DNA from: Symbiodinium natans
Lineage: Eukaryota; Sar; Dinophyceae; Suessiales; Symbiodiniaceae
Direction: 5' to 3'
NCBI GenBank assembly: GCA_905221605.1
Contig: CAJNDS010001891.1
Location: 125,001-189,000, forward strand
Length of the DNA stretch: 64,000 nucleotides
Part shown: piece by piece, positions 9,340-17,640 of the stretch
How positions within the stretch are numbered: the first letter of the stretch is position 1
How the letters are laid out: the number at the start of each line of letters is the position of its first letter
Notes under the pieces: generated by a model
The model's database searches: none
The model's input: the letters and a program-made list of their open reading frames with translations, nothing else
What the model was told of the DNA's origin: nothing
Translations under genes and position numbers: made by a program

Positions 9340-9649
9340 AACCCTAAGCCCTAAGCCCTAAGCCCTAAACCCTAAACGCTAAACCCGAATACCCTAAACC
9401 CGAATACCCTAAACCCGAATACCCTAAACCCTAAACCCTAACCCTAAACCGGAAAAAGCCTTCTTGTTGGCAGGTTTCAACACCCCGCCCACCCCGACCC
9501 CCTCCCTGTCTCCCTGTTTCCCTCGCCAAAAAACACAAGCTGCAAACAGTAGGAGACCCTAGTCCCTAAGCGCTAAAACTGCCCAAACACAAACCCTAAA
9601 CCCGAACCCAAAACCCAAAACCCAAAACCCAAAACCCTACACCCTAAAC
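9340..9649 (-). repeat. Two degenerate CCCTAAA arrays
   Basis: 9340-9450 includes a 14-bp dimer CCCTAAACCCGAAT repeated three times. 9588-9649 includes a CCCAAAA run and ends in the exon donor. Confidence 0.85.
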
Positions 9650-9732
9650 CCTGAGCCCGAAAGATCATCTGCGCCAGGTTGCTCTCTGCGATCGGGCTTG
9701 GCTCGTCGCCGTTGGCGTAGGAGAAGGCGGCC
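9650..9732 (-). CDS. Internal exon, unknown protein
   Basis: Contains AAFSYANGDEPSPIAESNLA followed by QMIFRAQ, with very protein-like composition. The acceptor is TTTCCGAG and the donor GTTTAGGG is in the array. The plus strand has no comparable frame. CCCTAAA lies left and TTTGGGG/TTTAGGG right. Confidence 0.65.
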
Positions 9733-9743
9733 CTCGGAAAGGA

Positions 9744-10345
9744 TTTGGGGTTTGGGGTTTAGGGTTTAGGGGTTTGGGGCTTAGCGCTTGGGGTTTGGGG
9801 TTTAGGGTTTAGGGCTTGGGGTTTAGGGCTTGGGGTTTGGGGTTTAAGGGTTCGGGGTTTAGGGTTTAGGCTTAGGGCTTGGGTTTTGGGGTTTAGGGTT
9901 TAGGGCTTGGGGTTTGGGTTTAGGGCTTGGGGTTTGGGGTTTAAGGGTTCGGGTTTTAGGGTTGGGGGGTTTTTGGGTTTAGGGCTTGGGGTCTGGGGTT
10001 TAGGGTTTAGGGCTGGGGGTTTGGGGTTTAGGGTTTAAGGGTTCGGGGTTTAGGGTTGGGGGGTTTGTGGTTTAGGGCTTGGGGTCTGGTTTAGGGCTGG
10101 GGGTTTGGGGTTTAAGGGTTCGGAGTTTAGGGTTGCGGGGTTTGGGGTTTAGGGCTTGGGGTTTAGGGTTGTGGGGTTTGGGGTTTCGGGCTTGGGGTTT
10201 GGGGTTTAGGGTTTAGGGCTTGGGGTTTGGGGTTTAAGGGTTCGGCGTCTAGGGTTGGGGGGTTTGGGTTTTAGGGCTTGGGGTTTGGGGTTTAATTAGG
10301 GTTTGAGGGTTCGGGGTTTAGGGTTTGGGGTTTGGGGTTTAGGCT
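9744..10345 (+). repeat. 600-bp mixed TTTAGGG/TTTGGGG/CTTGGGG array
   Basis: The longest telomere-like tract here. It is built of repeated multimers such as GGGTTTAGGGCTTGGGGTTTGGGGTTTAAGGGTTCGG rather than single heptamers, pointing to unequal exchange of higher-order units. Confidence 0.85.
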
Positions 10346-10373
10346 CGTTGAAACGCTCTTCCAGGCAACCCTT

Positions 10374-10490
10374 TCAGCAAAGCCAAAGGCACATGTAGTG
10401 TGCATAGGGCAGGTAGAGCAGGACCGTCCACGCCATGCACACCAAGAAAATGCAGGCCTTGCTGCCAGCGGAGCACAATACCCCCCTCCA
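10374..10490 (-). CDS. Possible last exon, hydrophobic
   Basis: After acceptor TTCGCCAG it encodes 38 residues with a strong membrane-like run (ACIFLVCMAWTVLLYLPYAH) and a TGA at 10,374-10,376. An AT-rich intron-like stretch lies upstream (10,500-10,600). Confidence 0.45.
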   Translation of the reverse strand, partial: WRGVLCSAGSKACIFLVCMAWTVLLYLPYAHYMCLWLC

Positions 10491-10639
10491 CTGGCGAAGA
10501 TACTGTCTATATATTGTGTATATATATATAAATATGTTCATTTATACATTTTAAATATTTTCTCTCTTGATTATAATATCATATGCTCCCCGTCCCTACC
10601 AGGACCACCTTCCCATGAATAGAACCGACTTTATCCTTT

Positions 10640-10688
10640 GTGTGGAGCTGCCGGAAACCCTGGGCGGCGTGGACTAGAAGCGCGATGC
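10640..10688 (-). CDS. Short coding-like exon
   Basis: IALLVHAAQGFRQLHTK after acceptor TTTGCAG. The donor is possibly a GA dinucleotide. Low support because of length. Confidence 0.35.
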
Positions 10689-11139
10689 CTGCAAACCTAA
10701 ACCCTAAACCCTAAACCCAGCAAAACAAAGGCAAGAGCAACGCAAAAACATCTGGGCACCTAGTACCGAGACTTTCCCAAAAAAACACCTAACACAAATC
10801 TGAGCACTGGTACTGAAACCAGGTCCCAGAGACTAGTTTTCTCTGTTGTTCTTTAATATTGCGTCCATTTTGGTTTTTGCGCCCGAGGAGTCTACGGTCT
10901 CCGTAGCTCTAATACAAAGATGCTCTATTACTTCCGGCGCGGTGCTTTGGGCCTTGGTCCACTGCCACCAACTGCCCACGGGAGCTGAAACTCTGCAAAC
11001 ACCGAAAACTGTAAGCAGCTAAGCCCTGAACCCTGACCCTAAACCCTGAACCCGAACCCTGAACCCTAAACCCAAGATGGTCAGGCTCAGGGTTTGCTAC
11101 TTTCGGACAGGCTGCGCTTGCAGCCGCAAAGTACCCTGA

Positions 11140-11230
11140 TCGCTGGGACGGCGTGACGTGGAGATTGTGCCAAAAGAGGGCCTGGCCGTCTCAACCAAAG
11201 AAATTTTAGAACGTGCCGTGCGCCCCAGGC
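11140..11230 (-). CDS. Coding-like exon
   Basis: Minus frame HVLKFLWLRRPGPLLAQSPR with a possible GTACTT donor. Plus frames (ALAAAKYPDRWDGVTWRLCQ) are also good. Strand uncertain. Confidence 0.35.
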
Positions 11231-11236
11231 CCTCAG

Positions 11237-11388
11237 CACCCCAAAACCCTGAACCCAAAACCCTATGAACCCAAAACCCTATGAATCCAAAACCCTATGA
11301 ACCCAAAACCCTATGAACCCAAAACCCTATGAACCCAAAACCCTATGAACCCAAAACCCTATAGACCCAAACCCTATGAACCCTTAAC
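11237..11388 (-). repeat. 16-bp minisatellite derived from telomere motif
   Basis: CCCTATGAACCCAAAA repeated about eight times. The unit looks like two altered CCCTAAA heptamers plus insertions, amplified as a unit. Confidence 0.85.
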
Positions 11389-11419
11389 GCTAAAGAGGGC
11401 AGAGGTGCCAAGACCTTAC

Positions 11420-11475
11420 AACAGAACGCGCGCCAACGGAAATTGTGCCACCTCGCAGCAACAAGAAATTTGAGT
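11420..11475 (-). CDS. Short coding-like exon with GTAAGG donor
   Basis: FLVAARWHNFRWRAFC ends at a strong GTAAGG donor. The acceptor is unresolved. Confidence 0.35.
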
Positions 11476-11794
11476 TTTTAGTTTAATTTAAGGCATGGGT
11501 TTAGGGCTAAGGGTTTAGATTCAGCAATCTACCGTATACTCGACAGGGGCTTAGGGCTCAACTGTCGCCTTCTTTTCTTGTCCAAACATTGACAAGGAGA
11601 CATCTGAACTCTCAGCCCTAAACCCTATAAACTCTAAGCCCTGAACCCTATAGTTAAGCCCTAAACTCTATTAAACCCTATAGTCTTTCCTATTTTACTA
11701 TATATATATATATTTACACATGTTAAACACAATTTGGGGTTCTTCAGCAAGTTGTAGAAAACTGGGGAACGGTCCAAAAAAAGGAGCCTAGAAA

Positions 11795-11862
11795 AACTAG
11801 AATAGGGTTTTGGGGGGGGTCATTCTAGTACACTTCCAAAGGGACCCTAAGGGAATAATCCC
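11795..11862. mobile_element. Foldback fragment, family I
   Basis: GAATAGGGTTTTGG ... GTCATTCTAGTACACTTCCA. Family I copies share TTAGAATAGGGTTTTGG and TTGTACxxAGGGACC motifs (12,226; 26,631; 49,952). Confidence 0.5.
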
Positions 11863-11881
11863 TAAACCCTAAACCCTAAAC

Positions 11882-11926
11882 CACCTCCGGCTCGTAGGTC
11901 TCAGCCCGCAGGGAGCATGTGGCGTC
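11882..11926 (-). CDS. Short exon, phase 0-0
   Basis: Fifteen codons, DATCSLRAETYEPEV, between acceptor CAAAAG and donor GTTTAGGG. Confidence 0.5.
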
Positions 11927-11936
11927 CTTTTGAGCC

Positions 11937-12037
11937 CTAAACCCTAAACCCTAAACCCTAAGCCCTAAACCCTAAACCCTAAACCCTAAACCCTAAACCC
12001 TAAACCCTAAACCCTAAACCCTAAACCCTAAACCCTG
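11937..12037 (-). repeat. Telomeric array, CCCTAAA sense
   Basis: Fourteen nearly perfect units. Confidence 0.95.
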
Positions 12038-12064
12038 CACTGATTTTTTAGGGCTAGTCAGGAC

Positions 12065-12126
12065 TTAGCCGGTTGAATTCGGGGCCCACCAGCTGAGGAG
12101 TGCTGAAGAACAGTGCAGCAGGCTAT
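12065..12126 (-). CDS. Possible last exon
   Basis: SLLHCSSALLSWWAPNSTG then TAA, after acceptor ATATTAG. It could end the gene whose exons lie at 12,622-14,453. The plus strand is also open (FGAHQLRSAEEQCSRLSNMG). Confidence 0.4.
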
Positions 12127-12133
12127 CTAATAT

Positions 12134-12216
12134 GGGGTTTAGGGTTTAGGGTTTTAGGGTTTAGGGTTTAGGGTTTAGGGTTTAGGGTTTAGGGTTTAGG
12201 GTTTAGGGTTTAGGGC
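12134..12216 (+). repeat. Telomeric array, TTTAGGG sense
   Basis: Eleven units with one TTTTAGGG. Confidence 0.95.
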
Positions 12217-12225
12217 TACAAGCTT

Positions 12226-12330
12226 AGGGGCCTTAATAATTCGAACAGGGTTTTGGAAGTTTGCATAGTACAATTAGGTACAAAGGGACCAGAAGGGAAC
12301 ACTATTAGTAATCATTCCGACCCTTATATT
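12226..12330. mobile_element. Family I element
   Basis: GGGCCTTAATAATTCGAACAGGGTTTTGG through AATCATTCCGACCC, with inner TAGTACAATTAGGTACAAAGGGACC. Confidence 0.55.
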
Positions 12331-12366
12331 ACATCGACTCCCTTGACGACACTTTCGGAACTTTTC

Positions 12367-12476
12367 TAGACCCAGGAGTAACCTAGGCATAACAAGGGTA
12401 CTCTTTTAGTTTGAAGGGGATTATAAGGGAACCACAACCCTAACAAAAAGGAAGTACGTGCCTACTCCGGGTCCTA
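12367..12476. mobile_element. Family C element
   Basis: TAGACCCAGGAGTAACCTAGG through CCTACTCCGGGTCCTA, near-intact. Confidence 0.75.
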
Positions 12477-12499
12477 GCCGACGAATCTTTCGGAACGTT

Positions 12500-12592
12500 T
12501 CAAGCAAAAACAGCTTGAAGCACCCCTAGACGCTGAATATGAAACCCGGGGAGTGATGATCCCATAAGCGATGAAGTGCAAGAAGCCCTAAA
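12500..12592 (-). pseudogene. Partial duplicate of the adjacent exon
   Basis: CTTCATCGCTTATGGGATCA parallels CTTCATCACTCGTGGGATCA in the exon at 12,622-12,737. It is separated from it by a CCCTAAA tract and diverges after about 35 bp. An extra exon copy or a broken one. Confidence 0.4.
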
Positions 12593-12621
12593 CCCTAAAA
12601 CCCTAAACCCTAAACTTAAAC

Positions 12622-12737
12622 CCATGAGTGATGTGCCCGCGAGTGATCCCACGAGTGATGAAGCACAAGTCCTTGATCTTGATTCCGGAATCCTTGACAG
12701 CCTCGATGGCTTTGTCCCTGAGCAAGCAACTGACATG
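12622..12737 (-). CDS. Gene X, exon (phase 0 to 2)
   Basis: Thirty-eight codons containing KAIEAVKDSGIKIKDLCFIT. The acceptor is CCCAG (phase 0, matching the previous exon) and the donor GTTTAAG leads into CCCTAAA-sense repeats. Protein not recognised. Confidence 0.6.
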
Positions 12738-12744
12738 CTGGGCT

Positions 12745-12778
12745 TCAGGGTTTAGGGTTTAGGGTTTAGGGTTTAGGG
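12745..12778 (+). repeat. Telomeric array inside a gene X intron
   Basis: Five TTTAGGG units. In transcript sense this is CCCTAAA immediately before the acceptor of the exon at 12,622-12,737. Confidence 0.9.
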
Positions 12779-12881
12779 ACCACAACACCCCTTCCTTGCT
12801 CTGTGGCAGGAGGTTCCAGGGACTCGGACGTCACGGCGGGCATAGGGAGTATCGGGAAACTCTTCTCTTGCTCTCCATTAC

Positions 12882-12915
12882 TCTCACATCGAAGATCCGC
12901 TCAATTTCAGCCGTC
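12882..12915 (-). CDS. Gene X, short exon (phase 2 to 0)
   Basis: TAEIERIFDVR after acceptor CTTCAG. The phase fits the upstream exon (AG + G). The donor is GTAATG, or GTGAGA six bases earlier. Confidence 0.5.
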
Positions 12916-13018
12916 CTGAAGCCCTAAAATCTGCAGCTGCTAGGAGGATCCGGGGACTTGGTCAGTCTCTTTTGAGTACAGTTTTTCAGACCCTAAACCC
13001 AAACCCCAATTCCGAAAC

Positions 13019-13128
13019 CTCCAAGCGCTCCAGGCCTTGCGTCCTCTTTCATGAAGATGACGTAGGAAGTCGGTGCTGTCTCGAGGCTCTTCAGATGCTG
13101 CCTCATTTCGCTGTCTCGCCACGGCGCC
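13019..13128 (-). CDS. Gene X, exon (phase 0 to 2)
   Basis: Contains RNEAASEEPRDSTDFLRHLH and a basic tail (ERGRKAWSAW). The acceptor TTTAG is the telomeric repeat itself; the donor is GTTTCG. Charged and probably helical. Confidence 0.6.
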
Positions 13129-13306
13129 CTAAACCCCAAACCCTAAACCCTAAACCCTAGTAGGCCGAAACCCTAAACCCTAAACCCTAGTAGGCCTACA
13201 GCCGAAACCCTAAATCCTAGTAGCCCTAAACCCTGAACCCCAAACCCCGAACCCAAGACCCCAAAGCACCCGAAACCCTAAATCCTAGTAACCCTAAACC
13301 CTAAAC
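13129..13306 (-). repeat. Telomeric intron of gene X
   Basis: A 178-bp intron made almost wholly of CCCTAAA-sense repeats with short GTAGG interruptions. In transcript sense it starts GTTTAGGG and ends TTTAG, so both splice sites are telomeric repeat sequence. Confidence 0.7.
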
Positions 13307-13431
13307 ACCCAGTGGCTTGAGATCCTCCACCTCAAACTCGTGGCCGACGCCGTCGAGGTGGACGTGCCTAGGCGTTGGCTCGGTGGCTTCGGAAAGATGT
13401 GGGGGCATACGCGATAATAGGGCAGTGGGGT
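13307..13431 (-). CDS. Gene X, exon (phase 1 to 0)
   Basis: Forty-one codons with HLSEATEPTPRHVHLDGVGH and EFEVEDLKPL. The acceptor is CCCTAG at the end of telomeric repeats and the donor GTTTAGGG. The start phase fits the exon at 13,934-14,062. Confidence 0.65.
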
Positions 13432-13448
13432 CTAGGGTTTAGGGTTGA

Positions 13449-13550
13449 GGGTTTAGGCTTTAGGGCCCCAATATAGACCCGCACATAGCAGGATCCCCTG
13501 ATAATCGGGACCCCAATAAGGTACCCCGAATTTCGGAAACCCCCACGTGG
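13449..13550. mobile_element. Family H element
   Basis: GCCCCAATATAGACC ... AAGGTACCCCGAATTTCGGA. A diverged copy within a gene X intron. Confidence 0.5.
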
Positions 13551-13805
13551 GGCTTAGGGCTTAGCCAGATTGGGCTCAGGGTTTAGGGTTTAGGGCTTAG
13601 ATTTTAAAACTTCGGGCTCAGTGTGTAGGGTTGAACCCTGCAATTAGGTTCAGGGTTTAGGGTTGACGGTTTTGGGTTTAGGGTTTAGGGATTAGGCTTA
13701 AGGCTTTAGACATATCAGAGTTTCGGAATGAGCCCTACATTGGGTTCAGGGCTTGGGGCTTGGGGTTCAGACCCTGTAGGCCCTATAAACCGATGAACCC
13801 CATAA

Positions 13806-13920
13806 ATCATAGATCCACAGGGGGGCTTCCGAAAATAGTCGGTGCCCTTTTGGGGGGTCCCTTCCAGGGGATCCTGTTCTCTTTGGGGTATAGAAGGTAC
13901 CCCGATTTTGGGAAATACTA
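13806..13920. mobile_element. Family H element
   Basis: GGGGCTTCCGAAAATAGTCGG through GGTACCCCGATTTTGGGAAATA, in the same gene X intron as the previous copy. Confidence 0.65.
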
Positions 13921-13933
13921 TAAAAATGCTCAC

Positions 13934-14062
13934 GTCTGGAAGCAGCGCCCCGCCACAACCACCAGCGCCCAGAGTTGGAGCGGGCGGCTCGCTGGCGCGC
14001 CCGCTGTTTTTGGCGCTTGCTCAGCGCAGCAGATGGAGAGTCCAGCGAGGAACTCATAGTCC
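13934..14062 (-). CDS. Gene X, exon (phase 1-1)
   Basis: Forty-three codons with a basic segment (SKRQKQRARQRAARSN). The donor GTGAGC is strong; the acceptor CTCTTAG lies in the end of foldback element J. Joins in phase to the exon at 14,213. Confidence 0.7.
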
Positions 14063-14176
14063 CTAAGAGTCCATGTACCTAAATAGTATATACTTGGGCC
14101 CTAAAGCTACTATATGGGAGCCCCTTTAAGGCCCAAGTATGTACTATATAGGTACATGGACCCTTAGGGAGTCTTG
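14055..14176. mobile_element. Foldback element J filling an intron
   Basis: About 40-bp arms: AGTCCCTAAGAGTCCATGTACC and the near-complement GGTACATGGACCCTTAGGGAGT, with TAGTATATACTTGGGCC. It occupies almost the whole 150-bp intron, and its arm supplies the CTTAG acceptor. Introner-like. Confidence 0.8.
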
Positions 14177-14212
14177 TGGAATTTTCCATGTTGAGTCAGC
14201 CTCTGCCCTTAC

Positions 14213-14298
14213 CGGAATACCAGCCTGCTGCGGCCCAGTGCTTGCCGAGGACCACGTGTAGGTGCCGCAAGCAGCGGTGCGACACGGGGAGACCCTCC
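14213..14298 (-). CDS. Gene X, exon (phase 2 to 1)
   Basis: Twenty-eight codons with RHLHVVLGKHWAAAGWYS. The donor is GTAAGG and the acceptor TTTAG is telomere-derived. The end phase fits the next exon. Confidence 0.7.
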
Positions 14299-14309
14299 CT
14301 AAACTGGAT

Positions 14310-14345
14310 TTTTAGGGTTTAGGGTTTAGGGTTTAGGGTTTAGGG
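14310..14345 (+). repeat. Telomeric array, TTTAGGG sense
   Basis: Five units between two gene X exons. Confidence 0.95.
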
Positions 14346-14373
14346 TTCTTTAGCGTTGTGTGTTTCAGGGTGC

Positions 14374-14453
14374 CTGATGCTTTGGTGTAAGAGCAAGACA
14401 TTGCGGGGTGCCCTAAGCCGGCCGCGAGAAGCGCGTGTTCCCAAAAGCGCCAA
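14374..14453 (-). CDS. Gene X, most 5' exon seen
   Basis: Contains TRASRGRLRAPRNVLLLHQS. The acceptor CTTCTTTTTGTAG is excellent. The phase-compatible donor would be GC (CAG/GCACCC). The gene start was not found. Confidence 0.5.
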
Positions 14454-14494
14454 CTACAAAAAGAAGCCAAAGCATGGGGAATACCCACATACCC

Positions 14495-14995
14495 TCGAAA
14501 ACTCTAAACCCTAAACCCCAAACCCTACCAAGCCGGTGAGCCCAAAAACCGACAATCTCTAAGCGCCTAAACCCAAAAAAACCATACCCCAAAGTCCCTT
14601 CCCCCGGGACAAAACCCCTAAAACCCCTAAAACCCCTAAAACCCCTAAACCCTGCAAACCCTACCTACTTCCTCAAACCCTCCTCAAGACCCTGAACCCT
14701 AAAACCCAAAACCCTGTAAAACCTCTAAACACTGCATCACCCTACCCTAACAGCCCTAAACCACAAAGCCCCAAGCCCTATGAACCCAATAAACACTAAA
14801 AACCAAAACCCTGGGAGACCCAAAAGGTTGAAGCCCTCCAAACCCTAAACCCATACCCTGAAAACCCTACAAAGTACAACCTAATCCTCAAAACCCTCAA
14901 AACCCTCCAAACAAACCAAACTTACAAACCCCGTAAACCCTAAAACACCCCAAATCACACCTCCTAAAAACCTCAAACCCTCAAAACCCCAACAC
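14495..14995 (-). repeat. 500-bp degenerate CCCTAAA region
   Basis: CCCCTAAAA, ACCCCTAAA and CCCTCAAA variants with no clean run. It looks like an old decayed array. No exon seen. Confidence 0.8.
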
Positions 14996-15107
14996 TCTTG
15001 GTAGCCTAGTAACCATACTAAATTCTAAGGTTTAGGTTTTAGGGTTTGGAGTAAGGGTACCCTTCTTGGGGTCGGTTACAGGGAATCTGGAACCCAAAAA
15101 GGGGCAC

Positions 15108-15212
15108 CCTAAGCCTAAACCCTAAACCCTAAACCCCAAACCCTAAACCCTAAACCCTAAACTCCAAACCCTAAACCCTAAACCCTAAACCCTAAACCCT
15201 AAACCCTAAACC
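15108..15212 (-). repeat. Telomeric array, CCCTAAA sense
   Basis: Fifteen units with CCCCAAA and CTCCAAA variants, ending CCCTAG at the stop codon of the next exon. Confidence 0.95.
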
Positions 15213-15299
15213 CTAGGCACCCCCTGGGCTACTTAGAGCTGCCAACCCGAGCCGCCACTTCTCCAGGACCAGCTTCGAGATCTTGCCGCAGCCAGCGAA
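15213..15299 (-). CDS. Last exon, unknown protein
   Basis: Twenty-eight codons containing CGKISKLVLEKWRLGLAALS, then TAG. The acceptor is GCTTCAG, phase 0. It marks the 3' end of a gene upstream of gene X. Confidence 0.55.
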   Translation of the reverse strand, partial: FAGCGKISKLVLEKWRLGLAALSSPGGA

Positions 15300-15309
15300 C
15301 TGAAGCGCT

Positions 15310-15400
15310 TAGGATTTAGGGTTTAAGGTCCAGGGAGGGTTCAGGGTTTAGGGTTTAGGGTTTAGGGTTTGGGGTTTAGGGTTTAGGGTTTGGGGTTTAG
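15310..15400 (+). repeat. Telomeric array, TTTAGGG sense
   Basis: Degenerate start, then eight units with TTTGGGG variants. Confidence 0.9.
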
Positions 15401-15509
15401 GGTGGCTTGGTGTATTTTAGGGCTTTGGGTGTTTTAGATGTTTTCTTGAAGCGTGCTTGTTAAGGCATGTAGGCTAGACAGGGTTTCAGGGTTCTAGGGG
15501 GTTTTAGGG

Positions 15510-15575
15510 TCTCAGGGCAGGGTGGCCTCTGTCCAGGCAGGCACCCACGGAGCCCCGTACCCCTTAATTGTCAGG
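15510..15575 (-). CDS. Short coding-like exon
   Basis: GYGAPWVPAWTEATLP. Splice sites are weak. Confidence 0.35.
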
Positions 15576-15606
15576 GGGCTTAGGGTTTAGGGTTTAGGGT
15601 TTAGGG

Positions 15607-15735
15607 GTTGTTACATGGTCCCATTATATGGGCCCTGAAAAGGAGACCCCTGATACACCCTATACAAATTTAGGGCCTATACATCAGAACACTTTAAAGG
15701 AGGTAAGGGACCATATTTAGGGCCTTAAGGAATAT
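15607..15735. mobile_element. Intact family D element
   Basis: ACATGGTCCCATTATATGGGCC through AAGGGACCATATTTAGGGCC, with no telomeric insert. Reference copy for the split element at 828. Confidence 0.75.
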
Positions 15736-15867
15736 CGAGGGCCTAGGGTTGAGGGTTTAGAGTTAAACTTCGTACGGAACCTTATTGTGGTCTAAGGTAT
15801 ATTCCTGAGTTGAGAGGTCTTGCGAGCTCGCAAATCGTATTCTGGCTGGGGGGGATTCTCCCGAACC

Positions 15868-15985
15868 CCTAAACCCCTAAACCCCTAAACCCCTACACCC
15901 CTACACCCCTAAACCCCTAAACCCCTAAACCCCTACACCCCCAAACCCAAAACCCACAAACCCCTACACCCCTACACCCCAAACC
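15868..15985 (-). repeat. Octamer array CCCCTAAA / CCCCTACA
   Basis: About fourteen octamers, uniform and distinct from the heptamer elsewhere. Confidence 0.9.
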
Positions 15986-16250
15986 CTGCAGGGACGCGAA
16001 CTCTGCTAGCCAAAAGCTCTTCAAAAAGGGAGCTCTTAGGTGGGGTGGCATATGAAAGGCTACTCCTTGAGGGGTCTATAAGGGCACTGAGGGGTCAGAA
16101 AGGGTCAGTTACCTATCAGGGGTATATTGGGGTTTTGGGCTTCCGACCTGAAATGGGCCTTGATGTAGGGTCTAAGGTCATGCATGGGGAAGGCTGTAAG
16201 GGATCGGAAACCCAAAGCAGCCCCTTTTCCTGAATTCCTCGTATTCAGAC

Positions 16251-16347
16251 GAGATGCTTCGTCGCCGCTGCCCTCAGGGATTTCTTTTGGCTCGCCATTC
16301 TCGGCGTGAAAATCTGCGACCTCCGCAAAGTGAATCTTCGCAAGCAG
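16251..16347 (-). CDS. Gene U, exon (phase 0 to 1)
   Basis: Thirty-two codons: AKIHFAEVADFHAENGEPKE then IPEGSGDEAS. The acceptor CTGCCCCCAG is strong and the donor is GTCTGAATACGAGG. Acidic. Unrecognised. Confidence 0.65.
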
Positions 16348-16382
16348 CTGGGGGCAGGGAGCGGGGGCCGAGCGCTTAAGAG

Positions 16383-16535
16383 CCCTAAACCCCCAAAACC
16401 CCTTAACCCCGAGACTCCGAAACCCTTAAAACCCTAAACCCTAAACCTTAAACCCCTAGACTCCTAAACCCTTAAAACCCTAAACCCTAAACCCTAAACC
16501 CCTAGACTCCTAAACCCTTAAAAAACCCTAAACCG
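16383..16535 (-). repeat. Degenerate CCCTAAA array
   Basis: Contains a repeated 35-bp block with CCCCTAGACTCCTAAACCCT. Confidence 0.85.
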
Positions 16536-16548
16536 CACCAAGGTTCTC

Positions 16549-16653
16549 ACATTTGGGTAGTTATAACCAGGGTTCTAAGTGCCCTAAGTCGACTAGAATT
16601 TAGAGTTACCATGCCGATAACCCTACTTAGAACTGCATGAACATCCAATCGCT
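16549..16653. mobile_element. Family A element in a gene U intron
   Basis: GGGTAGTTATAACCAGGGTT through TGCATGAACATCCAA. Diverged. Confidence 0.5.
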
Positions 16654-16735
16654 GTTTACGGATCTTCCAAAAGCCTGATACGCCCACTCCAGGATTCTCC
16701 GCATACCCTAGACTAGATGGGCATTCAAACTATAC

Positions 16736-16846
16736 TAGACCCAGGAGTAAGCTAGGAACAAAAAGGGTACCCTTTTTGGTTTAAAGGGGCTTATAACGGA
16801 GACCAAACCCTGAAAAAAAGAACAGGAATAAGGGCCTACTCTGGGA
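16736..16846. mobile_element. Family C element in a gene U intron
   Basis: TAGACCCAGGAGTAAGCTAGG through GGGCCTACTCTGGG. Confidence 0.7.
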
Positions 16847-16912
16847 TTCAAACTATAACTGTGAATTGAAACATTTCGTGAAGGCGTCTGGGGCCCCAAT
16901 TTAGACAACTAC

Positions 16913-17008
16913 CCATGTATTGGCTTCGATTGCGGTTTCAAGGTCTACTGCTGGGTCAACTGGATGTTTAAGCTGAATGCGCTGAGGGTGCCCGCGCATC
17001 GTGATATC
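16913..17008 (-). CDS. Gene U, exon (phase 0-0)
   Basis: Thirty-two codons: RGHPQRIQLKHPVDPAVDLE then TAIEANTW. The acceptor is GATATAG and the donor GTAGTT. In phase with both neighbouring gene U exons. A longer plus-strand open frame overlaps but lacks matching splice sites. Confidence 0.6.
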
Positions 17009-17182
17009 CTATATCGCGCATGCCAGGCAAGACATGCGCGGCTTCACAACTTGCTTTGGGTGTTGGATGGCAGAAAATTCTGGAAACTTTGCTACCGAAG
17101 CCCAAACCCTATGTTCCTTGGTCCCTAAACCCTACACCCTGAGACCCTGTACACCCTAAACCCTAAAGCCCAAAGCCTAAAC

Positions 17183-17230
17183 CCAGCACCTGCAACCATT
17201 CCCTGCCTCCTCGTCAATGAAGTGTCTCAC
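17183..17230 (-). CDS. Gene U, exon (phase 0-0)
   Basis: VRHFIDEEAGNGCRCW between acceptor TGGGCAG and donor GTTTAGG. Confidence 0.6.
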
Positions 17231-17350
17231 CTGCCCAAGGGGTTCGGGGTTTACTGGGGTCGGTTTGAATGAAATCTAAACTTCCATATCCAATGGGAGC
17301 TATAGGGTAATATCTTATAGGGTTTAGGGTTTGGGGTTTAAGGTTAGGGT

Positions 17351-17428
17351 TTAAGGGCATCGTGGGCATGAAGAGCGATACTTATAAATCAGCCTCAGCT
17401 GGCGTGCATTTGAGACACGCTCCCGAAC
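17351..17428 (-). CDS. Possible last exon, strand uncertain
   Basis: VRERVSNARQLRLIYKYRSS then CPRCP and TAA, after acceptor CTTCAG. The plus strand is equally open (IVGMKSDTYKSASAGVHLRH). Confidence 0.35.
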   Translation of the reverse strand, partial: VRERVSNARQLRLIYKYRSSCPRCP

Positions 17429-17461
17429 CTGAAGTTGTACCGTGCCCGACATTCAAAACCC

Positions 17462-17550
17462 TAAACTCGCTCGAATCTAAACCCTAAACCGTAAACCCTA
17501 AACCCAAGCCCTAGACCCTAAACCCTAAAGCTTAACCCTAAACCCTAAAC
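17462..17550 (-). repeat. Telomeric array, CCCTAAA sense
   Basis: Degenerate units. The last one gives the donor of the next exon. Confidence 0.85.
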
Positions 17551-17638
17551 CCTAAAATGCCATGAGCCTGGGAGATGTACTGGGAGAAGTCCCAGCCGAC
17601 GGAGACGGCAATAACATCCTTGGCCACCTCTTCACCTT
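17551..17638 (-). CDS. Exon on the 3' side of a family F element
   Basis: EEVAKDVIAVSVGWDFSQYI then SQAHGI, of very protein-like composition. It starts right at the TCTCTGAG end of the family F element at 17,641; the donor GTTTAGGG is telomeric. Confidence 0.6.
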
Positions 17639-17640
17639 CT

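Noticed and set aside
16880-17110. Plus-strand 70-codon frame at 16,893-17,110
   Set aside because: The minus exon at 16,913-17,008 has both splice sites and fits the phases of its neighbours; the plus frame has only a weak acceptor.
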